Shown here piece by piece: positions 14,101-22,330 of a stretch of DNA of 64,000 bases. The notes under the pieces are model-generated. The model made no database searches and was not told where the DNA came from. It saw only the letters and a program-made list of their open reading frames with translations. The stretch is taken from assembly GCA_951640165.1 (NCBI GenBank), contig OX621252.1:22899934-22963933 (forward strand), given 5' to 3'. How positions within the stretch are numbered: the first letter of the stretch is position 1; the number at the start of each line of letters is the position of its first letter. This stretch comes from Pseudoips prasinana. Its lineage: Eukaryota > Arthropoda > Insecta > Lepidoptera > Nolidae. The position numbers and the translations under genes are program-made.

Positions 14101-16699
14101 ACAGACAAACAGACAAAAATTCTTAAAACTATATTGTTGGCTTCGATGTCCATAGTATATCACGCCCCAAGTATCCTTTAAAAATATATTCAATGTACAG
14201 TTCTGACTTTCCTACAATTTTATTATATGTATAGATATTGTGGGACATTATTTACACAAGGCCATCTTACCCCAAACTAGCAGAGCTTGTGCTATGGAAA
14301 CCAGATAACTGATATACTACATATACTACTTTTCTTTTGTACGTACATACTTATATAGATAATTACACCCGGACTCAGGACAAACTAAATGCTCATGAAA
14401 TAACTCAGCCACGTAAGCGATCGGCGGGGTAAAGCAACTAGGCTTGCGGTCAGTCCATAGATGGGTGACCGCCAAAGTGCTTTAATTTCTGAGCGGCTCC
14501 GTGCTTCGGAGGGTACGTTAAGCTGTCGGTCACGGTTGTAATCATTAGACAACAGTCGTTAAGCCATGTCAGAAGCCTACTGGGCGGCTTGAGCAACTCA
14601 GCCACAGTCCTGTGCCTCTAGCACGAGTTCCTGCAGTTTACTTACTCGATCATACAGTTTCGTCCCATACATTGAGCACCAGAGTTTTAGTTCTTAATAG
14701 TTTCCGCGAGAGGCGCTGGTGCTCAATGTATGGGAGGAAACTGTACGTGTGATCGAGTAAGTAAACTACAGGAACTCGTGCTAGAGGCACTGTTTCTCCA
14801 TTTTAACCATTATTTTTGCATTTTCAGGTGACTCCAGACGCTCACCCCGCGTCAGGTAGATACAGCATCAAGCTGGAGGTGCCGGCTGACGACGCCATGC
14901 ATGAGATGTGGCTCAAGTGTGAAAACGTAAGCTTACCTTTGGTTTCATTTGATTGAATAACTAACCAAAAAAAACTTAAAAAAAGTGATAACCGAGTGGT
15001 TAAAATCTCTAACATACGAAGAAACAGAGCATATTCTAGATAAACTTACATAAACACTTATTTCCTATAACGTACCACCAGAAAACAGGTAAATACATAC
15101 ACAAACACAAACTCAAACACGCACACTACTATAATCACACATACATACATCCACTCACAATAATTAAACAATACGCAGAGCTGCAAACTAGTTTAAGTTA
15201 TTATTGTTTCTCTTCTATTTTTACTTTTATTTTTAATTTTTGTTTGTTAATTTTATCTTATTTTTAATGTAATAGTTATATTCATCTCTTTCTCAAATAT
15301 TGTTAAATATGGAATTAGGGAAGGAGCGAGACAACCCCAACACAAGTATTTTTAATTACTTACTGGGGCTGTTTCATTCACATTTGCTGGTGTAACCATT
15401 TGAGACACAATAAACATTTTTTAATTTTCTTCATAACATTGATACATACAACTTTAAATTACTCAATACAAACACGTACGTTATAATTAAGTTGGTAGAG
15501 CAAAGTAAACAAATATGGAACACCATTTTGTTTTCTGATGTAAAAATGTAATCTTTTATAAATATACTGACATACATCAGTCACAATTTTGTGTTTTACT
15601 TTAAATAATAATAATAAATAAATAAATTTATTCAAGAAAATATGTGTACAAAATTTATATCTATTTATATTAAAAATAATTAATACTAAGCTATAGACAG
15701 TTTGTGCCTGTGCCAGGTTAAACCTGTACCACAGGCGTTCTAATGGCTTAAAAAGTATACTTATCCTATTATTAAAAATTTAAACAATATTTAATTATAC
15801 AAATTCAAAAATCTAAGATATAATGTTTAAAAATTATCTTATTTTAGAATACTAAATAACACCTCAGTCTCATCATAGGTCAAGTTTATCTCTCTCTTAA
15901 TCATAAGTAGCTTTTTATGGCTGTATACCATATCAGGTATATAATTTACAGTTCGTCCTAAGAATGGGATGATTTTTTTTAAATAATAATATTAAATAGA
16001 TGGATGCAAGCATTTTATTACATACCACCCTTCTTCAAAAAAAAACTCTATTAGGGTACCAATGTATAAGATTCTATAATAAACTTTCCTATGTTATCAG
16101 AGTTTCGGCAAATTAGTTAAAACAACATTGTTGATTATTTAAGTGACGATTATGAAAGTGTGTGTGGGATTAATAATAATAATAAAATTTATTGTTTCAT
16201 AAATGGTTGCACTTAGATATTTAAGATGACACTGGAACCCGCACTAGGATATCCTGTGTTGCAGGATCCAGTCTCGTTCGTCGAGGATTGTTTTACAATA
16301 AAATGTGCTTAAAAAATATTCTTCAGGTTACAGAATTAAATAATTACAATTAAGTGTTGGTACATTACATCTAAATTATGAATATTGTATAGATCATTGT
16401 GTGTGTGTGTGTGTGTGAATTACGATAGCTGCAGCCAGGAGATGCAAAAAAATGCAAATTTATTTAAACTAATTTAATTCTCTAAAGGTTACAATTATTA
16501 CTAAAACTAGGTACGTGCTAATTAATCAAAGAGTGTCCGTTCCACGTTCCTATGACATAGGAAACCTCGGTTGACGTCAATTGCTGGTCCACGTTCTGCT
16601 GCGCTTGCGCCTCGTGTCGTTGGGGCCGTGTGAAGTGTTTGTAGGGCGATGCTGGCGTGGCGATTTACCAGGGTAGGCTGTGCGTAACATGTGTGTGTA

Positions 16700-16735
<36 letters not shown>

Positions 16736-18655
16736 TATGATTGATGTTTTGTTATAAGAAAACACATTTAAAAATATTATATTTCTTTTAAAAAGAAAGA
16801 ATTTTATTTCAATTAACAATCAAATACTACTGAGTTAGCTAGCAATGTTTCTCAGTAATTGTCCTAAATGAACCCAGAGACTCATTGCTATCGCTAGAGC
16901 GTAGTAGTAACAGTTGGGCGGGTGCGTGGCAGGAGGAGCAGTACGCGGAGTGGGTGGCGGCGTGCCGGCTGGGCGCGCGCGGGCGCTCGCTGGCGGACGC
17001 GGCCTTCGCGTCCGAGGCGGCCGCCGTGCGCTCGCTGCTCGCCCTGCAGCGCCCGCAGCCCGCCGCCGCGCTCAACCAGCACAGCCTGCCGCACCTCGAC
17101 CACCTGCAGCCCGAGAACTACCTGGCGCCCCGGTTCCTCAAGAAACTCAAGGGAAAGGTGAGCCGAATGCACAACAGGGGCTATACCGCCCTAATGCAAC
17201 TAATTATGCGAAAAAACAATTATAGGAGGTTAGGCCAAAAATATCGGCCAAATAACTTTGGGCGAGTCAAAGGGTACTCTGTTATTATCTGGGGCTCTAC
17301 CGGCTAAGTCGGCGAACATCGATTTCTTAAATGGCGTTCAAATAAATAAAGGTTAAAAATAACTTAATCAATCGTTAAATCGGCTTCCATGAGCACATGT
17401 GACGTCGGAAATGGTCCGGAATCGATTGTCAACATTGAAGCCTATTTAACGATTGTTTAAGTCATTTTTAACCATTTAAGAAATCGAAGTTCGCCGACTT
17501 AGCCGGTAGAGCCCCAGATAATAACAGAGTACCCTTTGACTCGCCCAAACTCATTTGGCCGATATTTTTAGCCTAAACTCCTATAATTGATTTTTCGCAT
17601 AATTAGATGCACTTAAACGTTAAAATTCCTAAATATCAAAATCAGAGTGGTTCACTGTCCATCATGTTTAATGTCCTATGATTTGCTACCAGAAAAGTAG
17701 GTTAGATTAATTTAGAAATGAAACCCCGTCAGCAACAACTTATTGCCAGAAAATTAGGTTAGGATAGAAATGCGGCTTCGGCGATTTTGCCATCTTCAAC
17801 CGAGAGATGCTGCCAGAATAGTATTATGAAGACTTATGCATAATGACAAATTTGAGAAGCGAAAACATGTTAGGGGAAGGGAAAATAACTTCAATAAACT
17901 TAGATCATAAGAAAATTGGGCGAAAAAGTTTTAGGCAAAAACGGGCCAGTTGGCGTGGTTGGTAGATACGCTGCCTTTCACGCCGCAGGTCGTGGGTTCG
18001 ATTCCCACCCGGGACAAATATTTGTGTGCATGAACATGTCTGTTTGTCCTGAGTCTGGGTGTAAATTATCTATATACGTATGTTTTTACAAAAAAAAATA
18101 GTATATGTATTATATCAGTTATCTGGTTTCCATTGTACAAGATCTGCGTATTTTGGGATCAGATGGCCTTGTGTGAATAATGTCCCAAGATATTATTATT
18201 ATTTGTTTTTATTCTGCTGTGTGGTGACGGCACGCCAATATCAGACAGAATATCATCACCCCATCTCATCCCGTGGGGGGCGTAGAAATCTACCCGACTA
18301 GCGTCAGCCAGAGGACGGGCAGCAGCGTCTCTCTGAGTACTATTACCATCGTACTACGATCGCAAACCCGTCTGCCAAACGTGGCGATTATGGCATATCC
18401 CCTAAGATGATTCTTGGGGGAGGCTTTTGTTCAACAGTGGACTTTTTACAGCTGTTAGATGATGATGAATTTGTATGCCAAAGACAGGTATGATTAAAAT
18501 ACTTGAGAGGTGTCAAGGGACACCCGGATGGAACGAAGTTATTTTTATTATTTATTATGTACAAACAACCTGTATACACTCAACAAAAATAATCGTCGCG
18601 ACACCACACTGTTCAATGCGAAATAGAAATGAAAATATCTGGCTTGCTTTCTATA

Positions 18656-18690
<35 letters not shown>

Positions 18691-20950
18691 GAAACATGCG
18701 CACGCCGCACAGCTGCAAAAAGTGTCGTGACAACTTTTCGTAAGAATTTTTTCCGTCTAGCCCCCTTTCACAACGCGCGATAAGGAACTTCGTTCCAAAA
18801 GTAGACATTCCAAACCCCTAACATTATACTGTTGCAGATTAACCCGAATTTCTATAATCAACGACTACCTATCTTCCCTCACAAGCTATACTTTACCAGT
18901 TTTCGTTTATAAAATAGTCTCGTAATAAACGGGTACAAAAATTTACTTGATACAGGAGTGTTTCACAATCTTTTTTTAGAGCTTTGGTTAAGGTAATCTT
19001 CGCTACGGATTGGACTGCTTTTATTTTTTGGTCAATCGCAAGTCGAAATAGCCAAGTGGTTAGATCTTTCGACTGTGGCTCACCACTGATATTTCGAAAA
19101 CATGTAGACATTAATTATCTCGTACTTCAAACGGTGTACGAAAATATTGTGAAAAAATCTGCATTTTAAGAATTCTTATTACAAGCTTCAACTTATTACA
19201 AACCTATGAAGTAGGTTGTAGATTTTCAAAACAGTAATTACGTCTTGAAATATTCTTCACTGAAACTATTTTATTAAGGGTTCGGTGATCCAATATATAC
19301 ATACATACATAGAATCACGCCTGTTCCCAGAGGGGTAGGCAGAGACAACGGACTCCATTCCATCTTTGCACACGTCTTTTGCCTCGATTACTGTCATTAT
19401 ATTCTTCATACATGCTCGCCGGTTTAGGGTACTTCTGACCTGCCCTTTCTTGAGAACGTCTCCGATTTGGTCAGAGAATGTTCGACGAGGTCTTCCCCTT
19501 CCGGTTATTCCATTCACACAGGCCAGGTATACTTCTTTGGACAATCTTCTTTCATTCATCCTTTCTAAATGGCCAAACCATCTCAGCATTCCTTTTTCAA
19601 TCTTTATGACTACATCCTCTTTCACACCACAACGCTCTCTTACATCATCCAATATATATCCTATTCTAACTCAAATATGTATTCCAGTTCACACAACGCG
19701 TGCTAGAAAGTCACGCGAATGTCAAAGAGCTGCCCCTACTGGAAGCCAAGCTGCAGTACATCAAGACGTGGCAGAACTTGCGCGACTACGGACAGACAAT
19801 GTTCGTGGTCCGCTTCATGGGGCACAAGAGAGATGAGATCATCAGCATCGCTAACAACCGGCTCATGCGGTTGGACCCCAACACCGGAGACACCATTAAA
19901 ACCTGGAGGTTTAGTACTATGAAGGTAAGATTTTGTATTTAACACCTGAGTAAAGAAATGCTCCCGGTCGTATTTCAGATACATAGGCACTAGGGATCTC
20001 TAGGGACAATGTCACACAGATCATCCTAGACCCAAACTAAGCAAAGCTTGTACTATGGGTACCAGGCGACGATATACATACTTATATAGATAGATAAATA
20101 CTTAAATACATAGAAAACATCCATGACTCAGAAACAAATATTCGTGCTCATCACACAAATTTTTGCACTTACCGGGATTCGAACCCAGGATCACCAGCTT
20201 CGTAGGCAGGAGCACTACCAACTAGGCTACGGTGACCGTCAGCATATTATAACATAGCTGCAGTTTCTACTCCTCACTCTCATAATCCACTGGGATAGTG
20301 ATCTTATGCGACCGGAGAGATCTCAGGCTTAAGACTGATTTTAAATTCGTTTGTACTAGGATTTTAGTACCAGATCAGATCGGGACTAAGTGTAACACCC
20401 ACTAGCATATTAGTGGGGACAAATGATGATGATGACCAGATCAGATGCACTCTGCATTTTTGATGCGAAGCTACAAATACATCGGCGCCGCGGCGGACGA
20501 CCCGTATTATTTTAGCGAGTGTTTCCAATGATCAGAATAAAAGAAAAACGCGTCTCGTGTAGTACATACTAATTCTTACGAGCAATTGTATGTAAGACCA
20601 AAGACTTATAGCGCCGGCGCGTGGTAGATTAAACTTTATTCCGTGGCAATAAGAGTGTCTTTTAAGTGTCTTGAGGATATGATCTTTTGATAAGTGGTAA
20701 TACTTTTAGTAAGTTGTTCAACATTTATTTAATTTCCTTTCCTTTCCAGGCCTGGAACGTTAATTGGGAGATAAAACACATGATGGTTCAATTCGAGGAG
20801 GGAAACATTATATTCTCAGTACAGTCGGCTGACTGCAAAGTCGTTCACGAGTTCATCGGCGGTTACATCTTCCTGTCCATGAGGTCCAAGGACGCCAACC
20901 AGACCCTGAACGAGGAGTTGTTCCACAAACTTACTGGCGGATGGACGTAA
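2169..20950 (+). CDS. Fit1: Kindlin / fermitin (UNC-112 family), 5'-incomplete, nine exons
   Basis: Kindlins are cytoplasmic FERM-domain scaffolds that bind integrin beta tails and co-activate integrins with talin. Exons with AG/GT borders and matching phase: 2169-2407, 3011-3231, 4158-4371, 8286-8482, 11477-11618, 14828-14926, 16933-17157, 19688-19924, 20750-20950. They join into one ~590-codon frame ending in TAA. The first exon enters mid-codon at [10 protein letters not shown], so F0 and most of F1 lie left of the window (kindlins are about 670-710 residues). Exons 1-2 are a Ser/Pro-rich linker. Exon 3 ([20 protein letters not shown]) begins F2. Exons 4-7 carry the PH domain inserted in F2 ([24 protein letters not shown]). 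Exons 8-9 are F3, ending [10 protein letters not shown]. Exon 7 is very GC-rich. The vertebrate integrin-contact pair QW reads AW here ([10 protein letters not shown]). No convincing poly(A) signal is seen; a weak ATTAAA lies at 20989. Orthologue symbol is by family; paralogue not decidable. Confidence 0.93.
3768..3935 (-). repeat. RTE-like LINE 3' fragment
   Basis: CATACATACATAGACTCA followed by the degenerate antisense of the RTE 3' end that is better preserved at 57466-59981. It is 5'-truncated and diverged, in the intron before kindlin exon 3. Confidence 0.65.
4019..4106. repeat. 43-bp tandem duplication in kindlin intron
   Basis: GATTTCATCTTTAAT recurs at 4021 and 4064 with about 43 bases of shared sequence each, making two diverged tandem copies just upstream of exon 3. 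Confidence 0.6.
4600..7466 (+). mobile_element. CR1/jockey-like LINE, 5'-truncated, ORF2 open
   Basis: A non-LTR retrotransposon in sense orientation in the kindlin intron between exons 3 and 4. The 5' end is missing: it enters inside the endonuclease at about 4600 and ORF1 is absent. The 3' UTR runs to an AATAAATGAATATGAATAT-type tail near 7466. Immediately downstream is a SINE fragment it may have entered. No clear target duplication found. Confidence 0.85.
4604..7246 (+). CDS. Endonuclease-reverse transcriptase ORF2 (N-terminus missing)
   Basis: This is an uninterrupted frame of about 880 codons from 4604 to the TAG at 7246. The N-terminal part is an apurinic-type endonuclease/phosphatase (EEP) domain with [18 protein letters not shown] and LSDHFAIR; its first strands are lost to truncation. 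The reverse transcriptase follows: [44 protein letters not shown] and the catalytic [11 protein letters not shown]-terminal region typical of CR1/jockey elements ([22 protein letters not shown]) ends the ORF. The retrotransposon nicks and reverse-transcribes at its target. No ATG start is implied; GTG at 4646 is only a position in the frame. The lack of stops over 2.6 kb suggests a young insertion. CR1 versus jockey clade cannot be settled by eye. Confidence 0.88.
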   Translation, partial: SFKYKKLDCYTKLSVEQVCEISAFELIDRKIAVICIYRSNLTSPSQYFPVLECLLNKLNNDNREFIVLGDMNLNMNVMNKDVKTMNDILSINNLSNIVDFPTRVTNSTSSSLDHVYVSRESAAAARAAPVHTGLSDHFAIRAVVPCASGPGPAPARMSRSYSQANRHSFVLALNSVDWNEIEQKHSASSESLAAAVIYIIKNKIDICFPLKKRRIKHKNISWITDEIVNFNLFLTDLHKLTLKFPSNTDLLLLFNQYKIKYDNLLKIERSNYYCNVIGKSNNLIKSMWEVVNTETGRDRRYHDYTEVLRKPDGSKFLSKTDAVDAVNEHFVNSATTSGAPPADVTEAARVLAAVRPPADRSLRIRPFTPDEIFRILVSELAHKKSKDVYDTSVSLLHTAAGPLSPILSCLFNKCSTEGRYPPALKHVKVSPVYKGKGKQEEINSYRPVSIIPGIAKIFEHGLSTRLTEYLTNCQSLSDRQYAYRKGLSTTFLARELIRRILDARESQKQVAVIFCDLSKAFDVADHEVISMKMKYYGINGPALKLLSKFMSDRCQVVVGDGGNVKSKQLKTVLGVAQGSSISNIVFSLLLNDLPESINDGHILMYADDVAAVVSAPTLDRLEQKLNVVARELHQWFKINGLILNTTKTHFMHFNISGRTYRPLAVQVGSIKLEQVKTIPFLGFQIDSCLTWEAHIDKLCEKVGNACFALWRISAILPYDMVRSCYFASVHSLLQYGVELWGRSAEAGRILRMQKRAVRAIARVSQETSATPLFRTMNILTVPALLCLQVALYAYDNQEEYLRRGDGHTYSMRHKDRLRPVPRHLEKTARLTHAMAPAVYNRLPEEVRKPGSRNAFKYNTKKWLVEQTFYSYDDLMKLPLT
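7467..7565 (+). repeat. SINE-B head fragment
   Basis: GGTCCTGGGCTCAAATC resembles the box B of the full minus-strand SINE-B at 24880-25212, followed by the shared TTTTTCCGT and AAATTTCTC stretches. 5' part missing. Confidence 0.55.
7600..7830 (+). repeat. Dispersed repeat E, intact copy
   Basis: About 230 bp (GGCGCCAACGCGG to CTCCACTGCTTTACTGG) matching, in reverse, the two halves at 60145-59982 and 57465-57385 that flank an RTE insertion. Family not recognised; no ORF. Confidence 0.6.
7973..8175 (+). repeat. GAT-tailed retroelement, degenerate copy
   Basis: Contains CATCCCGTGG, AAGCGTGGCGATTATGGCAT and TCCAGCAGTGG before a GATGAT-like tail; same family as 11971-12240 and 18205-18467. Confidence 0.6.
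8572..8650 (-). repeat. SINE-A with internal deletion
   Basis: Antisense SINE-A tail (ACATACTGCCATCTGATTCC ... TACTATGGCAA) joined directly to the 5' edge of its head (ACCAACAGGCCAGT); the middle of the element is missing. Confidence 0.5.
9035..9365 (+). repeat. RTE-like LINE 3' end, degenerate
   Basis: Sense copy of the RTE 3' end: GGAAGGGGAAGATCTCGTCG (the GRGRPRR coding block), TCTGACCAAGTCTGAGA, then TATGAATGTATGTAT tail. Frameshifted. Confidence 0.65.
9366..9999. other. Kindlin intron, nothing recognised
   Basis: AT-rich intron sequence without a convincing ORF, repeat boundary or RNA. Confidence 0.4.
10000..10255. mobile_element. Candidate MITE with AGAAGTTATACTTCT ends
   Basis: GAAGTTATACTTCTT near 10005 is inverted as AAGAAGTATAACTTC near 10240. 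Inside are two ~87-bp direct copies beginning CATACCACCTAGAACTAAC (10051 and 10138), each ending in CATCGTAAAAATTCACTCTC. No ORF. Confidence 0.5.
10852..11024 (-). mobile_element. Helitron-like element (CTAG family 2)
   Basis: On the minus strand it ends in CGCGGGTGAAACCGCGGGGC then CAGCTAG and starts TCACACTAATATTATAAA; flanked by A and T. The hairpin CGC-G-GGT/ACC-GCG sits before the CTAG end. Confidence 0.68.
11627..11745 (-). repeat. RTE-type LINE 3' end, minus strand
   Basis: Antisense reads like the last codons of RTE-type ORF2s plus the common lepidopteran tail GGCCTTTGTCCAGCAGTGGA and TCAGCTGATAATGATG. It begins 9 bases past the donor of kindlin exon 5. Confidence 0.6.
11763..11861 (-). 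repeat. SINE-A 3' end
   Basis: Antisense tail: AATAATAATAAATATCTAGG, ACTGCCATGTGATCCC, GTACCATAGGAACC. Head missing; abuts the next SINE head-on. Confidence 0.65.
11971..12240 (+). mobile_element. GAT-tailed retroelement inserted in SINE-A
   Basis: 270 bp from ATCTGCTGTGTGGTGACGG to TCCAGCAGTGG and a (GAT)n tail. GAGCACGAATATTT is duplicated at 11957-11970 and 12241-12254, a clear target-site duplication. Non-coding; either a short LINE tail or a SINE mobilised by one. Confidence 0.72.
12294..12554 (-). mobile_element. 5S-rRNA-like SINE inserted in SINE-A
   Basis: 261 bp on the minus strand flanked by ATATAAGTATT at 12283-12293 and 12555-12565. Its 5' third reads like 5S rRNA (Pol III internal promoter region): AAAGCAACTAGGCTCGCGG and GGTCAGTCCATAGATGGG, then GACCGCC. 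The body has CGTGCTTCGG and GTCATTAGACAACAGTCG. No ORF. Confidence 0.65.
12688..12999 (+). mobile_element. Helitron-like non-autonomous element
   Basis: Starts TCTATACAAATAAATAAA after A and ends GTCGCGGGCACAGCTAG before T; near-copy of 1697-2007, including the CTGT repeat and terminal hairpin. Confidence 0.72.
13043..13145 (-). repeat. SINE-A head
   Basis: Antisense tRNA-like head: GGTGGGAATCAAATCCACG (box B) and CCACTAGACCAACAGGCC (box A end). The tail is absent. Confidence 0.6.
13190..13330 (-). repeat. tRNA-headed SINE, third type
   Basis: On the minus strand box B reads GGTTCGAGACCCACC with a box-A-like TGGTAGATGG arrangement upstream; degenerate. Too diverged to be a tRNA gene. Confidence 0.35.
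13610..13815 (-). repeat. tRNA-headed SINE, fourth type
   Basis: Minus strand has AGTGTAGCTTAGCGTTTAAG (box A) and GGATTCGAATTCCGC (box B), then ACAACTATTTGTGAGAACC and GTACCCCGCGACACAGGATC. A fragment of the same tail recurs near 54190-54225. Confidence 0.5.
13816..13930 (-). repeat. SINE-A 3' part
   Basis: Antisense tail: TAATAATAACATTATTTACA, GGCCATCCGATCCC, CTTGTACTATGG. Cut by the Helitron that follows. Confidence 0.62.
13935..14235 (-). mobile_element. Helitron-like element (CTAG family 2)
   Basis: Plus strand begins CTAGCTGTGCCCCGCGG after A and ends TATGTATAGA before T. Near-identical to 53751-54061. Part of the terminal hairpin is deleted (the second arm CGCGTT is missing). Confidence 0.65.
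14241..14388 (-). repeat. SINE-A, 5' part replaced by insertion
   Basis: Antisense: GGGACATTATTTACACAAGG, CTAGCAGAGCTTGTGCTATGG, ACACCCGGACTCAGGACAAA. It stops at the 5S-like SINE. Confidence 0.62.
14389..14609 (+). mobile_element. 5S-rRNA-like SINE, second copy
   Basis: Plus-strand copy of the 12294-12554 family: GATCGGCGGGG, GGTCAGTCCATAGATGGG, GTGCTTCGGAGGGTACG, ACAACAGTCGTTAAGCC. The 5' start is ragged and the 3' end stops at the palindromic MITE. Confidence 0.6.
14610..14792. mobile_element. Palindromic MITE
   Basis: Arms GTGCCTCTAGCACGAGTTCC and its inverse flank a body that folds on itself (CCCATACATTGAGCACCAG inverted). Same family as 54302-54460. It ends 35 bases before kindlin exon 6. 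Confidence 0.68.
15000..16200. other. AT-rich intron with LINE-like tails
   Basis: No gene. 15620-15800 looks like an antisense LINE 3' end (AATAAATAAATTTATTCAAG then CAGGTTAAACCTGTACC). The remainder is low-complexity AT with no clear boundary. Confidence 0.35.
16400..16420. repeat. (GT)n microsatellite
   Basis: About nine GT units in the kindlin intron before exon 7. Confidence 0.8.
16690..16735. repeat. Compound (GT)n(GA)n microsatellite
   Basis: GTGTGTATG followed by a GT run and then a GA run; about 200 bases upstream of kindlin exon 7. Confidence 0.85.
17194..17611. mobile_element. Foldback element with ~190-bp inverted arms
   Basis: CTAATTATGCG at the left is mirrored by CGCATAATTAG at the right. 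The arms share long blocks such as GTACTCTGTTATTATCTGGG and its inverse, leaving a spacer of a few tens of bases. It begins 37 bases past the donor of kindlin exon 7. No ORF of its own. Confidence 0.8.
17940..18197 (+). repeat. SINE-A, full length
   Basis: Complete: box A GTTGGCGTGGTTGGTAG, box B GTGGGTTCGATTCCCACCC, body GTCCTGAGTCTGGGTGTAA, tail TGGGATCAGATGGCC to TGTCCCAAGATATTATTATT. A good reference copy for the family; a SINE, not a tRNA gene. Confidence 0.8.
18205..18467 (+). mobile_element. GAT-tailed retroelement
   Basis: CTGCTGTGTGGTGACGG, CCCATCTCATCCCGTGG, GGCGATTATGGCATATCCCC, then a GATGATGA tail. Sits directly after a SINE-A tail, the same neighbourhood as 11971-12240. Confidence 0.68.
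18657..18692. repeat. (GA)n(GACA)n microsatellite
   Basis: A GAGA run followed by several GACA units. Confidence 0.85.
19300..19646 (-). mobile_element. RTE-like LINE 3' end with target duplication
   Basis: 347-bp antisense insertion: (CATA)n tail, then the last coding block of the RTE family (minus-strand peptide [20 protein letters not shown]). ATCCAATATATA is duplicated at 19288-19299 and 19647-19658. It lies 29 bases before kindlin exon 8. Confidence 0.85.
19995..20245 (-). repeat. SINE-A, full length
   Basis: Antisense: tail CTCTAGGGACAATGTCACAC, CTTGTACTATGGGTACCAGG, box B CGGGATTCGAACCC, box A end CCAACTAGGCTACGG. Same subfamily as the split copy at 11862-12676. Confidence 0.78.
20260..20745. 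other. Last kindlin intron, remnant repeats only
   Basis: 20260-20430 resembles the 3' half of SINE-B-type repeats (CACTCTCATAATCCACTGGG, ending in GATGATGATGA). The rest up to exon 9 shows only a pyrimidine-rich acceptor. Confidence 0.35.
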
Positions 20951-22016
20951 TCTAACCACTTCAATATTAGAGATAAGAGATCAAATTAATTAAATATTAC
21001 ACTTCCCCTTTATGGTCTAATGTTTAATTCAAGAAAATGTGTGCAAACATGATATAGATCAATTGATCGGCAAATTGATCTACGGGATTTAAAAAATTCT
21101 GTCCCGTTCATGCAATCTCTCTTCTTATTATAATTTATATGAATGACAAGGCACGTTATTGGCGCAATAATTGTTTCATTGTCAATTAAAAAGTACAAAA
21201 AGAACTATTAATTAACGCGTTATGCAGACCATAACAAGACTATTCACAAAAGAGTCACAGACAGTATCTACTCCTTACGCAAGAGATTAGTCCAAACTTT
21301 TTATTACATAAATTCTCTTGAATTAAACCTTATACTTTTGAATGACCAAATTGAAGAAGACCAGTAGTCTGGTATTTTGTATCTTAAAACTATTTATTTA
21401 AGGTGCAAATTACAATATTGTAAGATGCGACTTGATTCTCTTGGATTTGGCCATTCTTTTTCGTTTTAGATTTTTAATAACAGAACGAATGAATATTGTT
21501 ATATTTAACTTGACATCTATGCAATGTTAGATTAATTTATTATTTAATGGTATGGCGATAAGATGGCCTTTGGAATGTGCCTTGAAATGTTCTTTTGGAA
21601 CGTTGAACGAAAAGTTTCGTGATTCATATTTTTGTACCATAATATTCATTACATCTGATATAGTTTCGTTTGAGCCTTACTATGTTTGAAACTAAACTTG
21701 TAGCACGACACCGCTATAAATTTAGTTTTACGTTGCGACTTTATTCATTACTCAAATGAAACTGTTATAGCTGTATAATATTCTATTGATTTATATAAAG
21801 ATTTCCTACAGAATATATACTAAGCATTTATGGAATGGGGTAGTAAACCACCAATGGCACCAAACTTTGTTTAACAACAGTATACCACATATGCGATACT
21901 GACTGCTGTGGTATTCTTTGATTTTATATAGCAAGCAGTAATAGAAAGTTATACCACGTGAGGTTTTAAAGCGTGGAAGATGCATTACTGGAAGTATTCT
22001 GAGGTTTTATAAAGTA
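20951..22016. other. Spacer after kindlin, nothing recognised
   Basis: 3' UTR and spacer, AT-rich, with no convincing ORF. No AATAAA was found close to the stop. Confidence 0.4.
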
Positions 22017-22207
22017 CTAGCTATACTATACCCCGCGGTTGCAGTACTTTTTAAGTTTAGCCCGGACTTACATACAAACAAACAGACAATAATTCTAAAA
22101 ACTATATTTTTGGCTTCGATATCGATTCTAGATCACACCCCAAGTATCCTTTTTAAAAAATATTCAATGTACAGTTTTGACTTTCCTACGATTTTATTAT
22201 ATGTATA
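22017..22207 (-). mobile_element. Helitron-like element, partial
   Basis: CTAG then CCCCGCGG and the family-2 body (AGTTTAGCCCGGAC, TTGGCTTCGAT, CACCCCAAGTATCC). Internally deleted relative to 53751-54061. Confidence 0.55.
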
Positions 22208-22239
22208 CATACTATAAATTATACAGATTACCTTCTTAG

Positions 22240-22330
22240 TAAGATGTAATGGTCGTTGGAATTCGCTGGATGTGGATCTTTGGTGGAGGCCTTTGTCCTG
22301 CAGTGGGCGTCTTTCGGCTGATGATGCCTC
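22240..22330 (+). repeat. RTE-type LINE 3' end
   Basis: TGGAGGCCTTTGTCCTGCAG, GGCGTCTTTCGGCTGATGATG: the common end of a lepidopteran RTE-type ORF2 and its tail. Confidence 0.55.

Noticed and set aside
16885..17307. Long overlapping ORFs on both strands around 17 kb
   Set aside because: They come from the GC-rich kindlin exon 7, which has few stops in any frame; only the frame consistent with splicing is real.
17940..18030. tRNA gene
   Set aside because: Box A and B are present, but the cloverleaf is poor, the same head recurs in many truncated copies and it is joined to a SINE body and tail. The same applies at 11862, 13043, 24880-25212, 39640 and 60515.
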